Shown here one piece after another: positions 35,758-43,395 of a stretch of DNA of 64,000 bases. The translations under genes and the position numbers were made by a program. Under the pieces are notes generated by a model. The model was not told where the DNA came from. It worked only from the letters and a program-made list of their open reading frames with translations, and ran no database searches. The number at the start of each line of letters is the position of its first letter. Position 1 is the stretch's first letter. Origin of the DNA: Metallosphaera cuprina Ar-4 (GTDB taxonomy: Archaea; Thermoproteota; Thermoprotei_A; Sulfolobales; Sulfolobaceae); assembly GCF_000204925.1 (NCBI RefSeq), contig NC_015435.1, positions 672,001 to 736,000 on the forward strand, in the 5' to 3' direction.

Positions 35758-36282
35758 TCACTTTCTTCTTAGCACTAAACCGAAGTGGTATGGTCCTGGA
35801 GAGAAGGTTTTTTCAAGCGTGAAATCTTTGAAGATCTCTAGGTAATGTTCAGGATCCATCCTAAGTCTCAAAGGAGGTCCAAACGGCGCATCCCTCTTCC
35901 AGTCCACTATGATCACTCTACCGGACGGTTTCAGGATCCTGAGCGTCTCTCTGTATGTGCTCTCCCTGTTCATATCGTGAAAGGAGTTAGCGAACACGAT
36001 CACGTCAACGCTATTAGCTGGAATTGACGTTTGATCGGACGGCTCCCTTAAGAACGTAGTTGAGCTTTTCCTAGAGTTAGCCTTAGCCAATTTTAACGCC
36101 TCGTCATTTACATCAACGCAATATAGCTTACTCGAGTACAGCTCTAGTACGGTACAGTAAAACCCAGGACCACAGCCAATATCAGCGACCACTTCGTTCC
36201 CGCTCAACAGGGAAGGGATGAAAACCTCAGGGTTCTCAAACTCCTTCCTCTTAGGGTCTAGAAGCATCTTAATGTGATCCAT
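35758..36282 (-). CDS. class I S-adenosylmethionine methyltransferase
   Basis: The 174-residue protein has motif I VADIGCGPGFY (about residues 33-43), acidic motif II LYCVDVND, motif IV DVIVFANSFHDM and a C-terminal RILKPSGRVIIVDWKRD. This is a UbiE-like small-molecule methyltransferase. It lies 39 nt after the RecA-like gene on the same strand and may belong to the PolB2 operon. Substrate unknown. Confidence 0.83.
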   Translation of the reverse strand: MDHIKMLLDPKRKEFENPEVFIPSLLSGNEVVADIGCGPGFYCTVLELYSSKLYCVDVNDEALKLAKANSRKSSTTFLREPSDQTSIPANSVDVIVFANSFHDMNRESTYRETLRILKPSGRVIIVDWKRDAPFGPPLRLRMDPEHYLEIFKDFTLEKTFSPGPYHFGLVLRRK

Positions 36283-36321
36283 GATAGTAATGTATGTTAC
36301 CTAGTCTATTAGTTTTTCCCA

Positions 36322-36900
36322 TTAAGTCATCCACTTGGTTAGTCCTTCCTCTATTTTACCAAACAGACTCCAAAAGCCATAGGATACACTGATGTTGTCA
36401 AGCGTTACGCTCTTCACTAACCTAGCGACGAATCCGGTTCTGGTCTTCTCTAGTTTTATAACGCTATGTGCGGAATGAAGACCGAAGAGTGAACCTTCCC
36501 TTTCTCTGTTCATATAACTGAACATGAACACCTTCTTTCCTCTTAAAGCGCCAACGATCTTTTGATATTCCGAAGTCTTTCTATGATGATAGGGGTCTAT
36601 AACTATAAGCTCGTCACCCACCATTGCCTTTATGGTTGGCGCAACGTCCTCTGCTTTGAACGCTCGTCTAAGACTTACCTCCCCCTCCGTGCCGAAGATC
36701 CTCTGGAACCTCTTCACTAGAGTTGGATCTAACCCTCCTCTCTCCGACACTATTACAACCGTACTTGGAGAAGAGAGAGCTATGGCTCTATGGTAGAGAA
36801 GCCTAAGTAGATCCCAATCTAGGGAGAAGAACTCCACAAATTCGTCGTCCTGAACAGCTCTATCTATCTCGGGGAAACCTGTAGTTAGCCTCTTATTCAA
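36322..36900 (-). CDS. RecA/RadA-like paralog lacking the Walker A motif
   Basis: The 192-residue protein opens RLTTGFPEIDRAV, like the RadA core (LTTGI.ELD), but where the GxxGxGKT loop should be it reads EFVEFFSLDWDLLRLL. A Walker-B-like strand ELIVIDPYHH is kept. It is therefore probably unable to hydrolyse ATP. It overlaps the end of PolB2 by 8 nt. In bacteria an inactive RecA paralog (ImuA) is paired with mutagenic polymerases, and this may be an analogous helper; that link is inference. Confidence 0.7.
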   Translation of the reverse strand: MNKRLTTGFPEIDRAVQDDEFVEFFSLDWDLLRLLYHRAIALSSPSTVVIVSERGGLDPTLVKRFQRIFGTEGEVSLRRAFKAEDVAPTIKAMVGDELIVIDPYHHRKTSEYQKIVGALRGKKVFMFSYMNREREGSLFGLHSAHSVIKLEKTRTGFVARLVKSVTLDNISVSYGFWSLFGKIEEGLTKWMT

Positions 36901-38581
36901 TACCTAACACCTGTGTGTAGGTCCTCCTCAAATAGTCAAGATAGTAGAGAGGGTCACGTCCAAAGTAACCTGCCCTGGCGTCGTAGAACCCTCTAATCCC
37001 TCTAACGTAAGGAGTCCCATTAATCCACATGACATAATCCTCGGGTTCTCCGTTCAAAGCTCTCCTTTCATACTCTCTAAGAGTCTCGATTAACTCTGAC
37101 CTGAGTTCCTTCACCTCTTCACACGTCTTAGCTTTAGATAGCACACGCATAGACTCTGAAATGAAGTCCTTAACTAGATTTGGCATATTTCTCCTAACTA
37201 TCCCTTTATGTTTCATCACACCTTCCGTTAGTCCGAAGTATCTCATAGGATAAGGGAGGCCATCTCTCCTCGTTCCTAGAACGACCCAATCGAATCTGTT
37301 CCAGTGTAGCTTGAGGCCCGTGAACTCTCTAACCGCATCAACGAACTCCTTGACGTTCCCTCTGACTATTAGAGAATCAACGATCCCGTGTAAAACTTCA
37401 ACGTTTAGCGCTCTGGCTGTCTCTATGGCCCTCCTTAGAGTTTTCCTGGCGAAATATGTAACTAACTCATACGCTTCTATCTTACCGAACTTCGAGTTCC
37501 TATATCCTAGATATCCGAAAGAGGCCACTAATATCCACTTAATGGCCTCAGCCCTCTCCTCATCTATCTTCTTTAGGTTCTCCTTTCTTTCGACTAACCA
37601 AGAAAGAGCCTCAGGAACTATTCCTCTCTTTTTCATGCATAGGCTGTGCCCTATTTCCGTAACTAAATCCTCGCACTCGTCCACAGTCTCAGCCGAGATG
37701 TTATACTTAATGATTAGGGAAGGGTACATAGAGGAGAAGTCTACCTGCCACGCTTCGTTAAAGCAGCCTGTCCTAGGGAAAAGCACTAGGCCGCCCTTAT
37801 CTGCCTTCGACAGGTCTTCCATCTTCCTTAATTTCTCCACTCTGGGCACTACGTCAGGTACTACCACTCTCCTTTTAATTGCAACCCACGCTTCGTTAGT
37901 AGTTAACGCCTTTCCTATCGTTGAGTTAGCCAGCTCTCTAATCAAGGTCTTGCAAGTGTAAGACCACTCTATTAGTCCCTTTATCGAGACTGGTGATCTC
38001 TTTCTTTTAAGATTTAATTTAACAGGGGCCTTAACGTGATCGCATGCTCTACCCATACATCCAATCACATCCGCTTCTATATCTAGGTCTTTGAGAAGAC
38101 CTCGATACGTGAAGCCATTAACGTTAGCTTCGTACATGTTTCCCTCTTCGGATGGCCCGTACCAATCCAAGGTTATGACGCTAGCGTATCTAACGTCAGG
38201 GAATCTCAGTCCAGGATCCTCGGAACTTTCGACCTTATCATGGTTCACCCTTATCCTTCTGAACGGTAGAGCTCCCAACCTGTCCAGGGTCTGAGAGAGC
38301 ACAGTGGGAAGCTTGTTCACAGTCCTTTCCCTTTTAGAAATGTAGATGTAGGCATCTAGATCTCTGAGCTCAAATCTGTGAATTACAGTCCTTTCCCCGG
38401 TTACAGTTCTCCACTCCTCCTCTTCATGAGATAGCACAGATGGATGTTCCATTATCCTCTCAGGGTTTTCTGTCACTACGTAAATTGGATAAGTGGTCTT
38501 AACCCACGCCTCCTTAAATCCGTCAAGCACTAGTTTTAACTTACCCTGATATGGGATCGCATCTATGACATATCCTTCCAT
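36893..38581 (-). CDS. polB2: family B DNA polymerase PolB2 (degenerate motifs)
   Basis: The 562-residue protein keeps motif A (Asp281 in DFSSMYPS). Motif B is KWILVASFGYLGY (348-360), lacking the usual NS-Y residues, and motif C is HGIVDS, where the first Asp of DTD is Ile400 and only Asp402 remains. The proofreading exonuclease is not recognisable. This is the known pattern of Sulfolobales PolB2 (Dpo2), which is linked to DNA-damage tolerance. The start is the ATG at 38581 (MEGYVIDAIPYQ); the frame extends to 38668. Two ACTTTC boxes lie upstream. Co-transcribed with the RecA-like gene. Confidence 0.88.
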   Translation of the reverse strand: MEGYVIDAIPYQGKLKLVLDGFKEAWVKTTYPIYVVTENPERIMEHPSVLSHEEEEWRTVTGERTVIHRFELRDLDAYIYISKRERTVNKLPTVLSQTLDRLGALPFRRIRVNHDKVESSEDPGLRFPDVRYASVITLDWYGPSEEGNMYEANVNGFTYRGLLKDLDIEADVIGCMGRACDHVKAPVKLNLKRKRSPVSIKGLIEWSYTCKTLIRELANSTIGKALTTNEAWVAIKRRVVVPDVVPRVEKLRKMEDLSKADKGGLVLFPRTGCFNEAWQVDFSSMYPSLIIKYNISAETVDECEDLVTEIGHSLCMKKRGIVPEALSWLVERKENLKKIDEERAEAIKWILVASFGYLGYRNSKFGKIEAYELVTYFARKTLRRAIETARALNVEVLHGIVDSLIVRGNVKEFVDAVREFTGLKLHWNRFDWVVLGTRRDGLPYPMRYFGLTEGVMKHKGIVRRNMPNLVKDFISESMRVLSKAKTCEEVKELRSELIETLREYERRALNGEPEDYVMWINGTPYVRGIRGFYDARAGYFGRDPLYYLDYLRRTYTQVLGIE

Positions 38582-38627
38582 GATGTTATTAAACAAGGTT
38601 AAGACTAATACATCTCTATTTTTTTGT

Positions 38628-38655
38628 GAAAGTATACTGAGAGTAAAGCGAAAGT
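38628..38655 (-). promoter_or_regulatory. two ACTTTC boxes upstream of polB2
   Basis: On the minus strand ACTTTC occurs at 38655-38650 and 38633-38628, 22 bp apart (two helical turns). The nearer copy touches an A/T-rich TATA-like element (about 38616-38626). ANTTTC is the known hexamer in promoters of UV-induced Sulfolobales genes. Confidence 0.6.
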
Positions 38656-38708
38656 GATAAAAAGACATCTACAAGACTTGACTATAACGGTTGAAAGAGA
38701 AAGGTATC

Positions 38709-38724
38709 TCACCCTATAGGGTGA
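38709..38724. promoter_or_regulatory. 16-bp perfect palindrome at the exonuclease III promoter
   Basis: TCACCCTATAGGGTGA is fully symmetric and ends 3 bp before the TATA-like CTTAAATT (38728-38735). It therefore covers the BRE/TBP entry region. Its ACCCT/AGGGT half-sites equal those of the inverted repeats at 40.9 and 41.4 kb but with a 2-bp rather than 8-bp spacer. Confidence 0.5.
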
Positions 38725-38760
38725 TCCCTTAAATTTGTTTTGAATCAACTATTTCTCAGG

Positions 38761-39510
38761 TTGAAAATACTCTCATGGAACGTAAACAGTCTCAAGTCCG
38801 CTATTGCTAAGGGGTTAATGGAAATCATAAAATCAGAGGAATACGACGTGTTAATGTTCCAGGAGATAAAGACCAACCAGTTACCTTTAGACTTCCAGTC
38901 CCTACCTTATAGGGCTTACATAAATCCCTCAAAACAGAAGAGAGGTTATAGCGGTACGCTAACCTTAACCAGGATAGAACCTATCTCAGTGACATACGGT
39001 ATAGGGAAGGAAGAGTTTGACGTAGAGGGTAGAGTAATATCAACCGAGTTCAAGTCAATGTTTGTCATAAACGTTTACTTCCCTAACGCAGGCGAGGGAT
39101 TGAAGAGATTGGACTTCAAACTGAGATTTAATAGGGCCTTTCAGGAATATGTGGCCTCTCTAGGAAAGCCATCAGTCATATGCGGTGACTTCAACGTGGC
39201 TCACGAAGAGATAGACATCGCAAGGCCAAAGGATAACGTTAATCACGCAGGATTCACGCCTGAGGAGAGGAAGTGGTTTCACGAGTTTCTCCTTTCGGGA
39301 TTTGTGGACACCTTCAGGCTCTTCGTGAAAGAACCTGGTCACTACTCATGGTGGTCATACAGGTTTCATGCCAGGGAGAAAAACATAGGTTGGAGGATAG
39401 ACTATTGCGTTGTCTCTAAAGAACTTGAGAGTAAAGTGAAGAAGGCTGAAATACTAGAGAAAGTTATGGGTTCAGATCACGCACCCGTTACGGTCGAAAT
39501 ATCTGAGTAA
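38761..39510 (+). CDS. xthA: exodeoxyribonuclease III / AP endonuclease
   Basis: The 249-residue protein begins LKILSWNVNSLKSA (TTG start at 38761). It shows FQEIKTNQL (metal Glu), INVYFPNAGEG, CGDFNVAHEEIDIARP and the terminal GSDHAPV, the standard Mg-dependent EEP-nuclease motifs. It cleaves DNA at abasic sites. TTG 38761 is chosen over TTG 38740 because a CTTAAATT element is about 29 nt upstream. The palindrome upstream and the divergent damage-type polB2 promoter suggest a repair locus. Confidence 0.93.
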   Translation: MKILSWNVNSLKSAIAKGLMEIIKSEEYDVLMFQEIKTNQLPLDFQSLPYRAYINPSKQKRGYSGTLTLTRIEPISVTYGIGKEEFDVEGRVISTEFKSMFVINVYFPNAGEGLKRLDFKLRFNRAFQEYVASLGKPSVICGDFNVAHEEIDIARPKDNVNHAGFTPEERKWFHEFLLSGFVDTFRLFVKEPGHYSWWSYRFHAREKNIGWRIDYCVVSKELESKVKKAEILEKVMGSDHAPVTVEISE

Positions 39511-39519
39511 CGACTTAAC

Positions 39520-39542
39520 AGGAACTAAAGGTTTCCTTTTTT
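39520..39542 (+). terminator. hairpin plus T-tract after xthA
   Basis: AGGAAC pairs with GTTTCCT around a short loop and is followed by six T residues, 10-32 nt after the stop codon. It resembles an intrinsic terminator, though archaeal termination may need only the T-tract. Confidence 0.5.
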
Positions 39543-39713
39543 ATGTTATGAAAGGCGGATCTAATCTAAGCTACGTGTTTAACATGGCTCTCTTATGAGT
39601 TTAGTGTCACAAAACCAAATTTTAGGACTAGTTTGCCATCCCCCAAGAACTAACCTACCTTGTTTGAAGCGCTTTAGCATTTAAGGCTAAACTTAAACCT
39701 TAAGTAATAAAGT

Positions 39714-40079
39714 CTAGATAATTAGATAAAAATAAGTTAGAAATATTAAATATAAAGTCTCAAGCGTCTCGTAGAACGCATAATAAGTCAGACCTCGATT
39801 GAGCTTAAGCTTAGATAACCCTCCTCGAATGTAATAGATCCCACCAACCAAATGTATCATAAAATACAAATATCCTATATATAGCATGATATTATTAGTA
39901 AAATTCAAAAATATAAGAAGTAAATAAAATAACATTTCATATACAGCGACTACGTTACCGATCCTCTTGGGCACCATACGACCTAAAAAGGAAAGAGATG
40001 AAACCAAAAGATGAATAAAAATCATTAGAAAGGCCAAGTAAAGGAACGCTGTAAGTGAGGCATGGTTCATACTCATCAC
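39714..40079 (-). CDS. polytopic membrane protein downstream of hemerythrin
   Basis: The 121-residue protein has about four hydrophobic helices rich in Phe, Leu and Tyr and a basic loop (MVPKRIGN). No family recognised. It probably starts at GTG 40079 or ATG 40076, overlapping the hemerythrin stop, so it is the third gene of the ferredoxin-hemerythrin operon. A redox or oxygen-related membrane role is only suggested by context. Confidence 0.65.
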   Translation of the reverse strand: MMSMNHASLTAFLYLAFLMIFIHLLVSSLSFLGRMVPKRIGNVVAVYEMLFYLLLIFLNFTNNIMLYIGYLYFMIHLVGGIYYIRGGLSKLKLNRGLTYYAFYETLETLYLIFLTYFYLII

Positions 40080-40519
40080 ATGAACTTAGGTTTCCAATCT
40101 TCAGGTATCATCGCTCCACTTAACTTGTGGATCACATCGATATCAGGAAACTCCTTATAGATGCTATGCTCCTTAATCGAGTTGTGAGCCTTCAGCAATT
40201 GAATGAGTAACACTAATTTCGTTTCAATCTCCTTGTCTCTCCCTAACATTCCCACGTGTATCTGATCTAGTAAATTCCATATCGCGACGTGTTGCATCAT
40301 CAACTCGCTTATCCACCCGCTTAGGTCCGCATCCTTCAGTTCAGGGAAAAGTATTTCCTCCTCGATGTATATGTGAAGTTTTATCCTCTTTCTCGCCGAC
40401 TCAAAATTCTTGGAAGCCGTTTCCAAATCTCCCTGTCTCATCTCTACTAAGCTAGTCTCCAGCTCCTCATCGCCCTTGACGTGATCGTTAGTCATGTATA
40501 GCGATATTGAGTTCGACAT
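40076..40519 (-). CDS. hemerythrin-like (HHE) protein
   Basis: The 147-residue four-helix bundle has the expected metal ligands: His in NDHVKGDEELE, H-x3-E in HIYIEEEILFP, His in QHVAIWNLLDQI, and HNSIKEHSIYKEF. HHE proteins bind a di-iron site and sense or bind oxygen, nitric oxide or iron. The start is the ATG at 40519; the GTG at 40528 directly follows the ferredoxin stop. Operonic with the 7Fe ferredoxin. Confidence 0.85.
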   Translation of the reverse strand: MSNSISLYMTNDHVKGDEELETSLVEMRQGDLETASKNFESARKRIKLHIYIEEEILFPELKDADLSGWISELMMQHVAIWNLLDQIHVGMLGRDKEIETKLVLLIQLLKAHNSIKEHSIYKEFPDIDVIHKLSGAMIPEDWKPKFM

Positions 40520-40528
40520 GATTCCCAC

Positions 40529-40879
<351 letters not shown>

Positions 40880-40884
40880 TTAAT

Positions 40885-40902
40885 ACCCTAAAATATAAGG
40901 GT
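40885..40902. promoter_or_regulatory. inverted repeat operator candidate, ferredoxin operon
   Basis: ACCCTAAAATATAAGGGT lies 36-53 bp before the ferredoxin GTG, next to a TTAATACC TATA-like element. Its reverse complement matches the element at 41383-41400 in 17 of 18 positions. Confidence 0.7.
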
Positions 40903-40982
40903 CTCTTTCGTTAGACTTTCGTTAGATGAGGATAGCCTTTACTCTTTCTTTGAGTAATTAAGTGTAATTATATAAAATAAAT

Positions 40983-41348
40983 TTAAAAATCAGACGTATA
41001 CATTTCTCTATATTTGCTCTCCATGTCATTCCACAGTTTTTGCATGAACCTCAATTTATCTACATAATACTCGAATTGAAAGCGCCCTTTCCCTCTCTTT
41101 ACTCCGTTATCCCTTCTATGTCTTCTCTCTATAAGCCCAAATTCGTAAAGCCTCTTCAGAGAGAGACTAATTGACACTTTAGGCATCTGCAAATGCTGGG
41201 CGATTTCGTTTGCAATCATCGGCCTCTCCGACGAAATTAACGTCCATAACACATCTACTGAGCTAGGGGAGAGCCCATATATGCATCTCACTAATCGCAA
41301 CGCGTTTCTACTAGCTAACTCATCTTTTATTCCAATTTTTTGGTTCAC
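40983..41348 (-). CDS. winged-helix transcriptional regulator
   Basis: The 121-residue protein is a MarR/TrmB-like winged helix: SSVDVLWTLISSERPMIANEIAQHL then PKVSISLSLKRLYEFGLIERR, a basic wing (RHRRDNGVKRGKGRFQFEYY) and a C-terminal dimerisation helix. It has one cysteine (Cys22), which could sense oxidants. It starts at GTG 41348; TTAAAAATA about 24 nt upstream makes it leaderless. Matching inverted repeats at its own promoter and at the downstream ferredoxin promoter suggest that it controls both. Confidence 0.82.
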   Translation of the reverse strand: MNQKIGIKDELASRNALRLVRCIYGLSPSSVDVLWTLISSERPMIANEIAQHLQMPKVSISLSLKRLYEFGLIERRHRRDNGVKRGKGRFQFEYYVDKLRFMQKLWNDMESKYREMYTSDF

Positions 41349-41382
41349 AATTTATTTTCATGGAAAGTATTTTTAACTATCA

Positions 41383-41400
41383 ACCCTCATATTTTAGGGT
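41383..41400. promoter_or_regulatory. inverted repeat operator candidate, regulator promoter
   Basis: ACCCTCATATTTTAGGGT lies 35-52 bp before the regulator GTG, directly upstream of its TATA-like box. It is 17/18 identical to the reverse complement of the element at 40885-40902, at the same distance from the start codon. Confidence 0.7.
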
Positions 41401-41435
41401 TAATTACGTCAAATAGTATTAAAGATTTTAAGACT

Positions 41436-41898
41436 TTATCTGATAAAGAGATGATGATCCCAGCCAATAAACCAATCTCGCCTAGTTATCCCATCGATCC
41501 TGCCCTCTAAATGTCTGTGGAAAACGGTACTATGTATGAAGCCTCCATCTAGGTCTCCGCAACATCTCCTTTACGTCCCTTCATAACAAACACTATATGA
41601 CCCTGAGTGATGTCCACCTCTCTGTCATCGGCTTTACACTAGAATCAAGGTAAGATGTTAGATTTGAGTCTATAGAGCCAATATGGATATCAGCCGTCCA
41701 GACTTGAAGAAACTTTTCGTTCTTTATAACTGGAACTGATGTGAACGTTTCTTAACTCAGTTTTAGTAAGAAACATGGGGGGTTTTTACAATTCTGAGTC
41801 TCATATTTCGAACCGATCTCCTCTACCAGCCTTAAGATAATCATCCTCATGAGAACGTCTCCTTTCCTAATCGCATTACTCATTTTCTGACCTTTCAT
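41436..41898 (-). pseudogene. frameshifted remnant of an unrecognised gene
   Basis: Minus-strand translation from ATG 41898 reads MKGQKMSNAIRKGDVLMRMI and is protein-like for about 36 residues. Coding-like text then continues in other frames: SVPVIKNEKFLQVWTADIHIG, then VDITQGHIVFVMKGRKGD, then DLDGGFIHSTVFHRHLEGR to RDWFIGWDHHLFIR and a stop at 41436-41438. At least three frame changes are needed, so the gene is decayed. A TATA-like CTATAACT lies about 32 nt upstream. I do not recognise the ancestral family. It appears to mark a recombination-prone gap beside the Ehr operon. Confidence 0.55.
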
Positions 41899-42409
41899 GG
41901 GTTGGAGGACATTTAGGGTGAAGCTACTATAACTTTAGGACTGGTTTCGTAAAGCGCGTCTAAAAACCTCTCATATCATGAGCTTAAGTTTCAATATAAG
42001 AATATTTATTAATTATGGAAAAAATTTTAGTATTTAACCAAAGTCCTCCAGATACAAAAACCTAAGAGTGTCATTGAACGCCGTAGCTGAATGTAGCGCT
42101 TACGATCTGTTACGCAGCGTCTTGAAAGGAGCTCTATTAGCCTTCAGATTAACCAAGAGGAGGATCAAGAACATGAACTCGACATTACTTATTTCAGGAC
42201 CTGCAATTAAGGTTCTACCTAAAGTTTAGCTTTTTCATGCGCTCTGCCAGAATCTGAGGTGTCTTAGAAAGACCTCATTTAGAATAAACTCTCAAATAAA
42301 ACTATTAAGGTCATTGATAGAGTAAAAACCAATTAGAGATGTACACTCTATTCAAAACGTGTTCTAAAGGGCTTCAATGTTAGGTTTCTCTTTAGATAGT
42401 GACATGACG
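41899..42409. other. gene-poor degenerate region
   Basis: No intact gene recognised. A GTG-started 53-codon plus-strand ORF at 42068-42229 and a short ATG ORF at 42015 could be eroded coding fragments. Composition is A/T-rich at 41990-42050. No terminal inverted repeats or target-site duplications were seen. Confidence 0.45.
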
Positions 42410-42634
42410 CTAGTCTGGTATGACATATTTCTTAAAATAGTTTATTGCAGACGATTTGAGTCTCTTAGCTTCTTGCGGCGAATAGTGTTCACACATGCTT
42501 ATTTGTCCCATAAGTCTAATTGTCTCAATTTTTAGAGACTGTTCCACTTGGTACAGTTTGAACTCCAATGAGGCCTTTTGCGACTCTATTTCGGCCAGCT
42601 CTCTTAACAACTTTACACATTCATCTTGATGCAT
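42410..42634 (-). CDS. small coiled-coil protein, end of the Ehr-type operon
   Basis: The 74-residue protein is mostly one helix (CVKLLRELAEIESQKASLEF and onward) with heptad-like leucines. Its C-terminus has SMCEHYSPQEAKRLK and NYFKKYVIPD. Its ATG overlaps the previous tiny gene by 22 nt in another frame, which implies translational coupling. No family recognised. Its place behind a membrane-complex operon suggests an assembly or peripheral subunit; this is inference. Confidence 0.62.
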   Translation of the reverse strand: MHQDECVKLLRELAEIESQKASLEFKLYQVEQSLKIETIRLMGQISMCEHYSPQEAKRLKSSAINYFKKYVIPD

Positions 42635-42768
42635 TGTTCAGCCCTCTTTTGCAGTTCTTGAACCTCGGCCAAATCTCTAGTTTTCTCATCAAGTTCTCTT
42701 TTCAATTTCTCCACCTCTTTCATTTCCTCAATAATCCTTCTGCTTATGCTTTCCTTACTTTCACACAT
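42613..42768 (-). CDS. 51-aa coiled-coil microprotein in the Ehr-type operon
   Basis: Reading ATG to TAA gives a 51-residue, nearly all-helical protein. It starts MCESKESISRRIIEEM and contains KEVEKLKRELDEKTRDLAEV, a clear coiled coil. The ATG follows the stop of the HyfE-like gene with no gap (TGAATG). Its end overlaps the next small gene by 22 nt. It is too short for standard ORF lists. Function unknown; the two coiled-coil proteins may pair with each other. Confidence 0.7.
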   Translation of the reverse strand: MCESKESISRRIIEEMKEVEKLKRELDEKTRDLAEVQELQKRAEQCIKMNV

Positions 42769-43395
42769 TCATCCCACCAGTTCCTCTTCAGGTTCGTGAT
42801 CCCTCTTCTCAACAATGATTACCGAGGAGATGACTACTAAACCAAGTACATCTAAAAATACAGTTGCGTCAATGATGAGCGGTGGAGGTATTAGGATTAT
42901 ACCCATTACAACTAGTGAGTTCTCTAGCTCTACGTAACCTAAGATGTGAGCAGTAGTAGATTTTCTAGAAGCGATGAGGAACATTCCTTGGAAGAAAAGT
43001 ATTAACGGCAGAAGGACCAGATATTGTTCTGGTATCACTCTGATGAGAACCGCGTATAATAATACTAGGGTGATTGAAAGGAAGAACGTCACGTTTATAA
43101 GGAAACTAGATAAGACCTTGACTCTCTCTCTGTCCCACGTCCTGTACTTTATCACCCTTAGAAGTATGTAAGGAGTTAGAAACACCCTAGTGAAGATCAG
43201 AATCCCACCTAATATGAGGAGATCTGGATCTCCTGTTAGGAAGTAATAAAATATTGCTAAAGACGCGATCACACCAGATTGTATCCCTATCATCTTTACG
43301 GCAGGTACGAAATAGGCCTGTCCCTGAATGTATAGCGCAGTTAATGGCAACAGGGAAGATATAACTAATATGATCTCTTGAGACAGTTCATCCAT
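42769..43395 (-). CDS. HyfE-like membrane subunit
   Basis: The 208-residue protein has about six transmembrane helices and resembles HyfE/HycD-cluster accessory subunits (related to NuoK plus extra helices). Conserved-looking features include LLPLTALYIQGQAYFVPAVKM and the loop RVIKYRTWDRERVKV. It overlaps the HyfC-like gene by 8 nt. It is part of the membrane arm of the complex encoded here. It may end in the cytoplasm (KRDHEPEEELVG). Confidence 0.75.
   Translation of the reverse strand: MDELSQEIILVISSLLPLTALYIQGQAYFVPAVKMIGIQSGVIASLAIFYYFLTGDPDLLILGGILIFTRVFLTPYILLRVIKYRTWDRERVKVLSSFLINVTFFLSITLVLLYAVLIRVIPEQYLVLLPLILFFQGMFLIASRKSTTAHILGYVELENSLVVMGIILIPPPLIIDATVFLDVLGLVVISSVIIVEKRDHEPEEELVG

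Noticed and set aside
37311-37961. 216-aa plus-strand ORF
   Set aside because: Antisense to PolB2, which has clear polymerase motifs; no domain or promoter of its own.
42068-42229. 53-codon GTG-started plus-strand ORF in the gene-poor gap
   Set aside because: No promoter spacing, ribosome site or recognisable domain; may be a fragment of a decayed gene.
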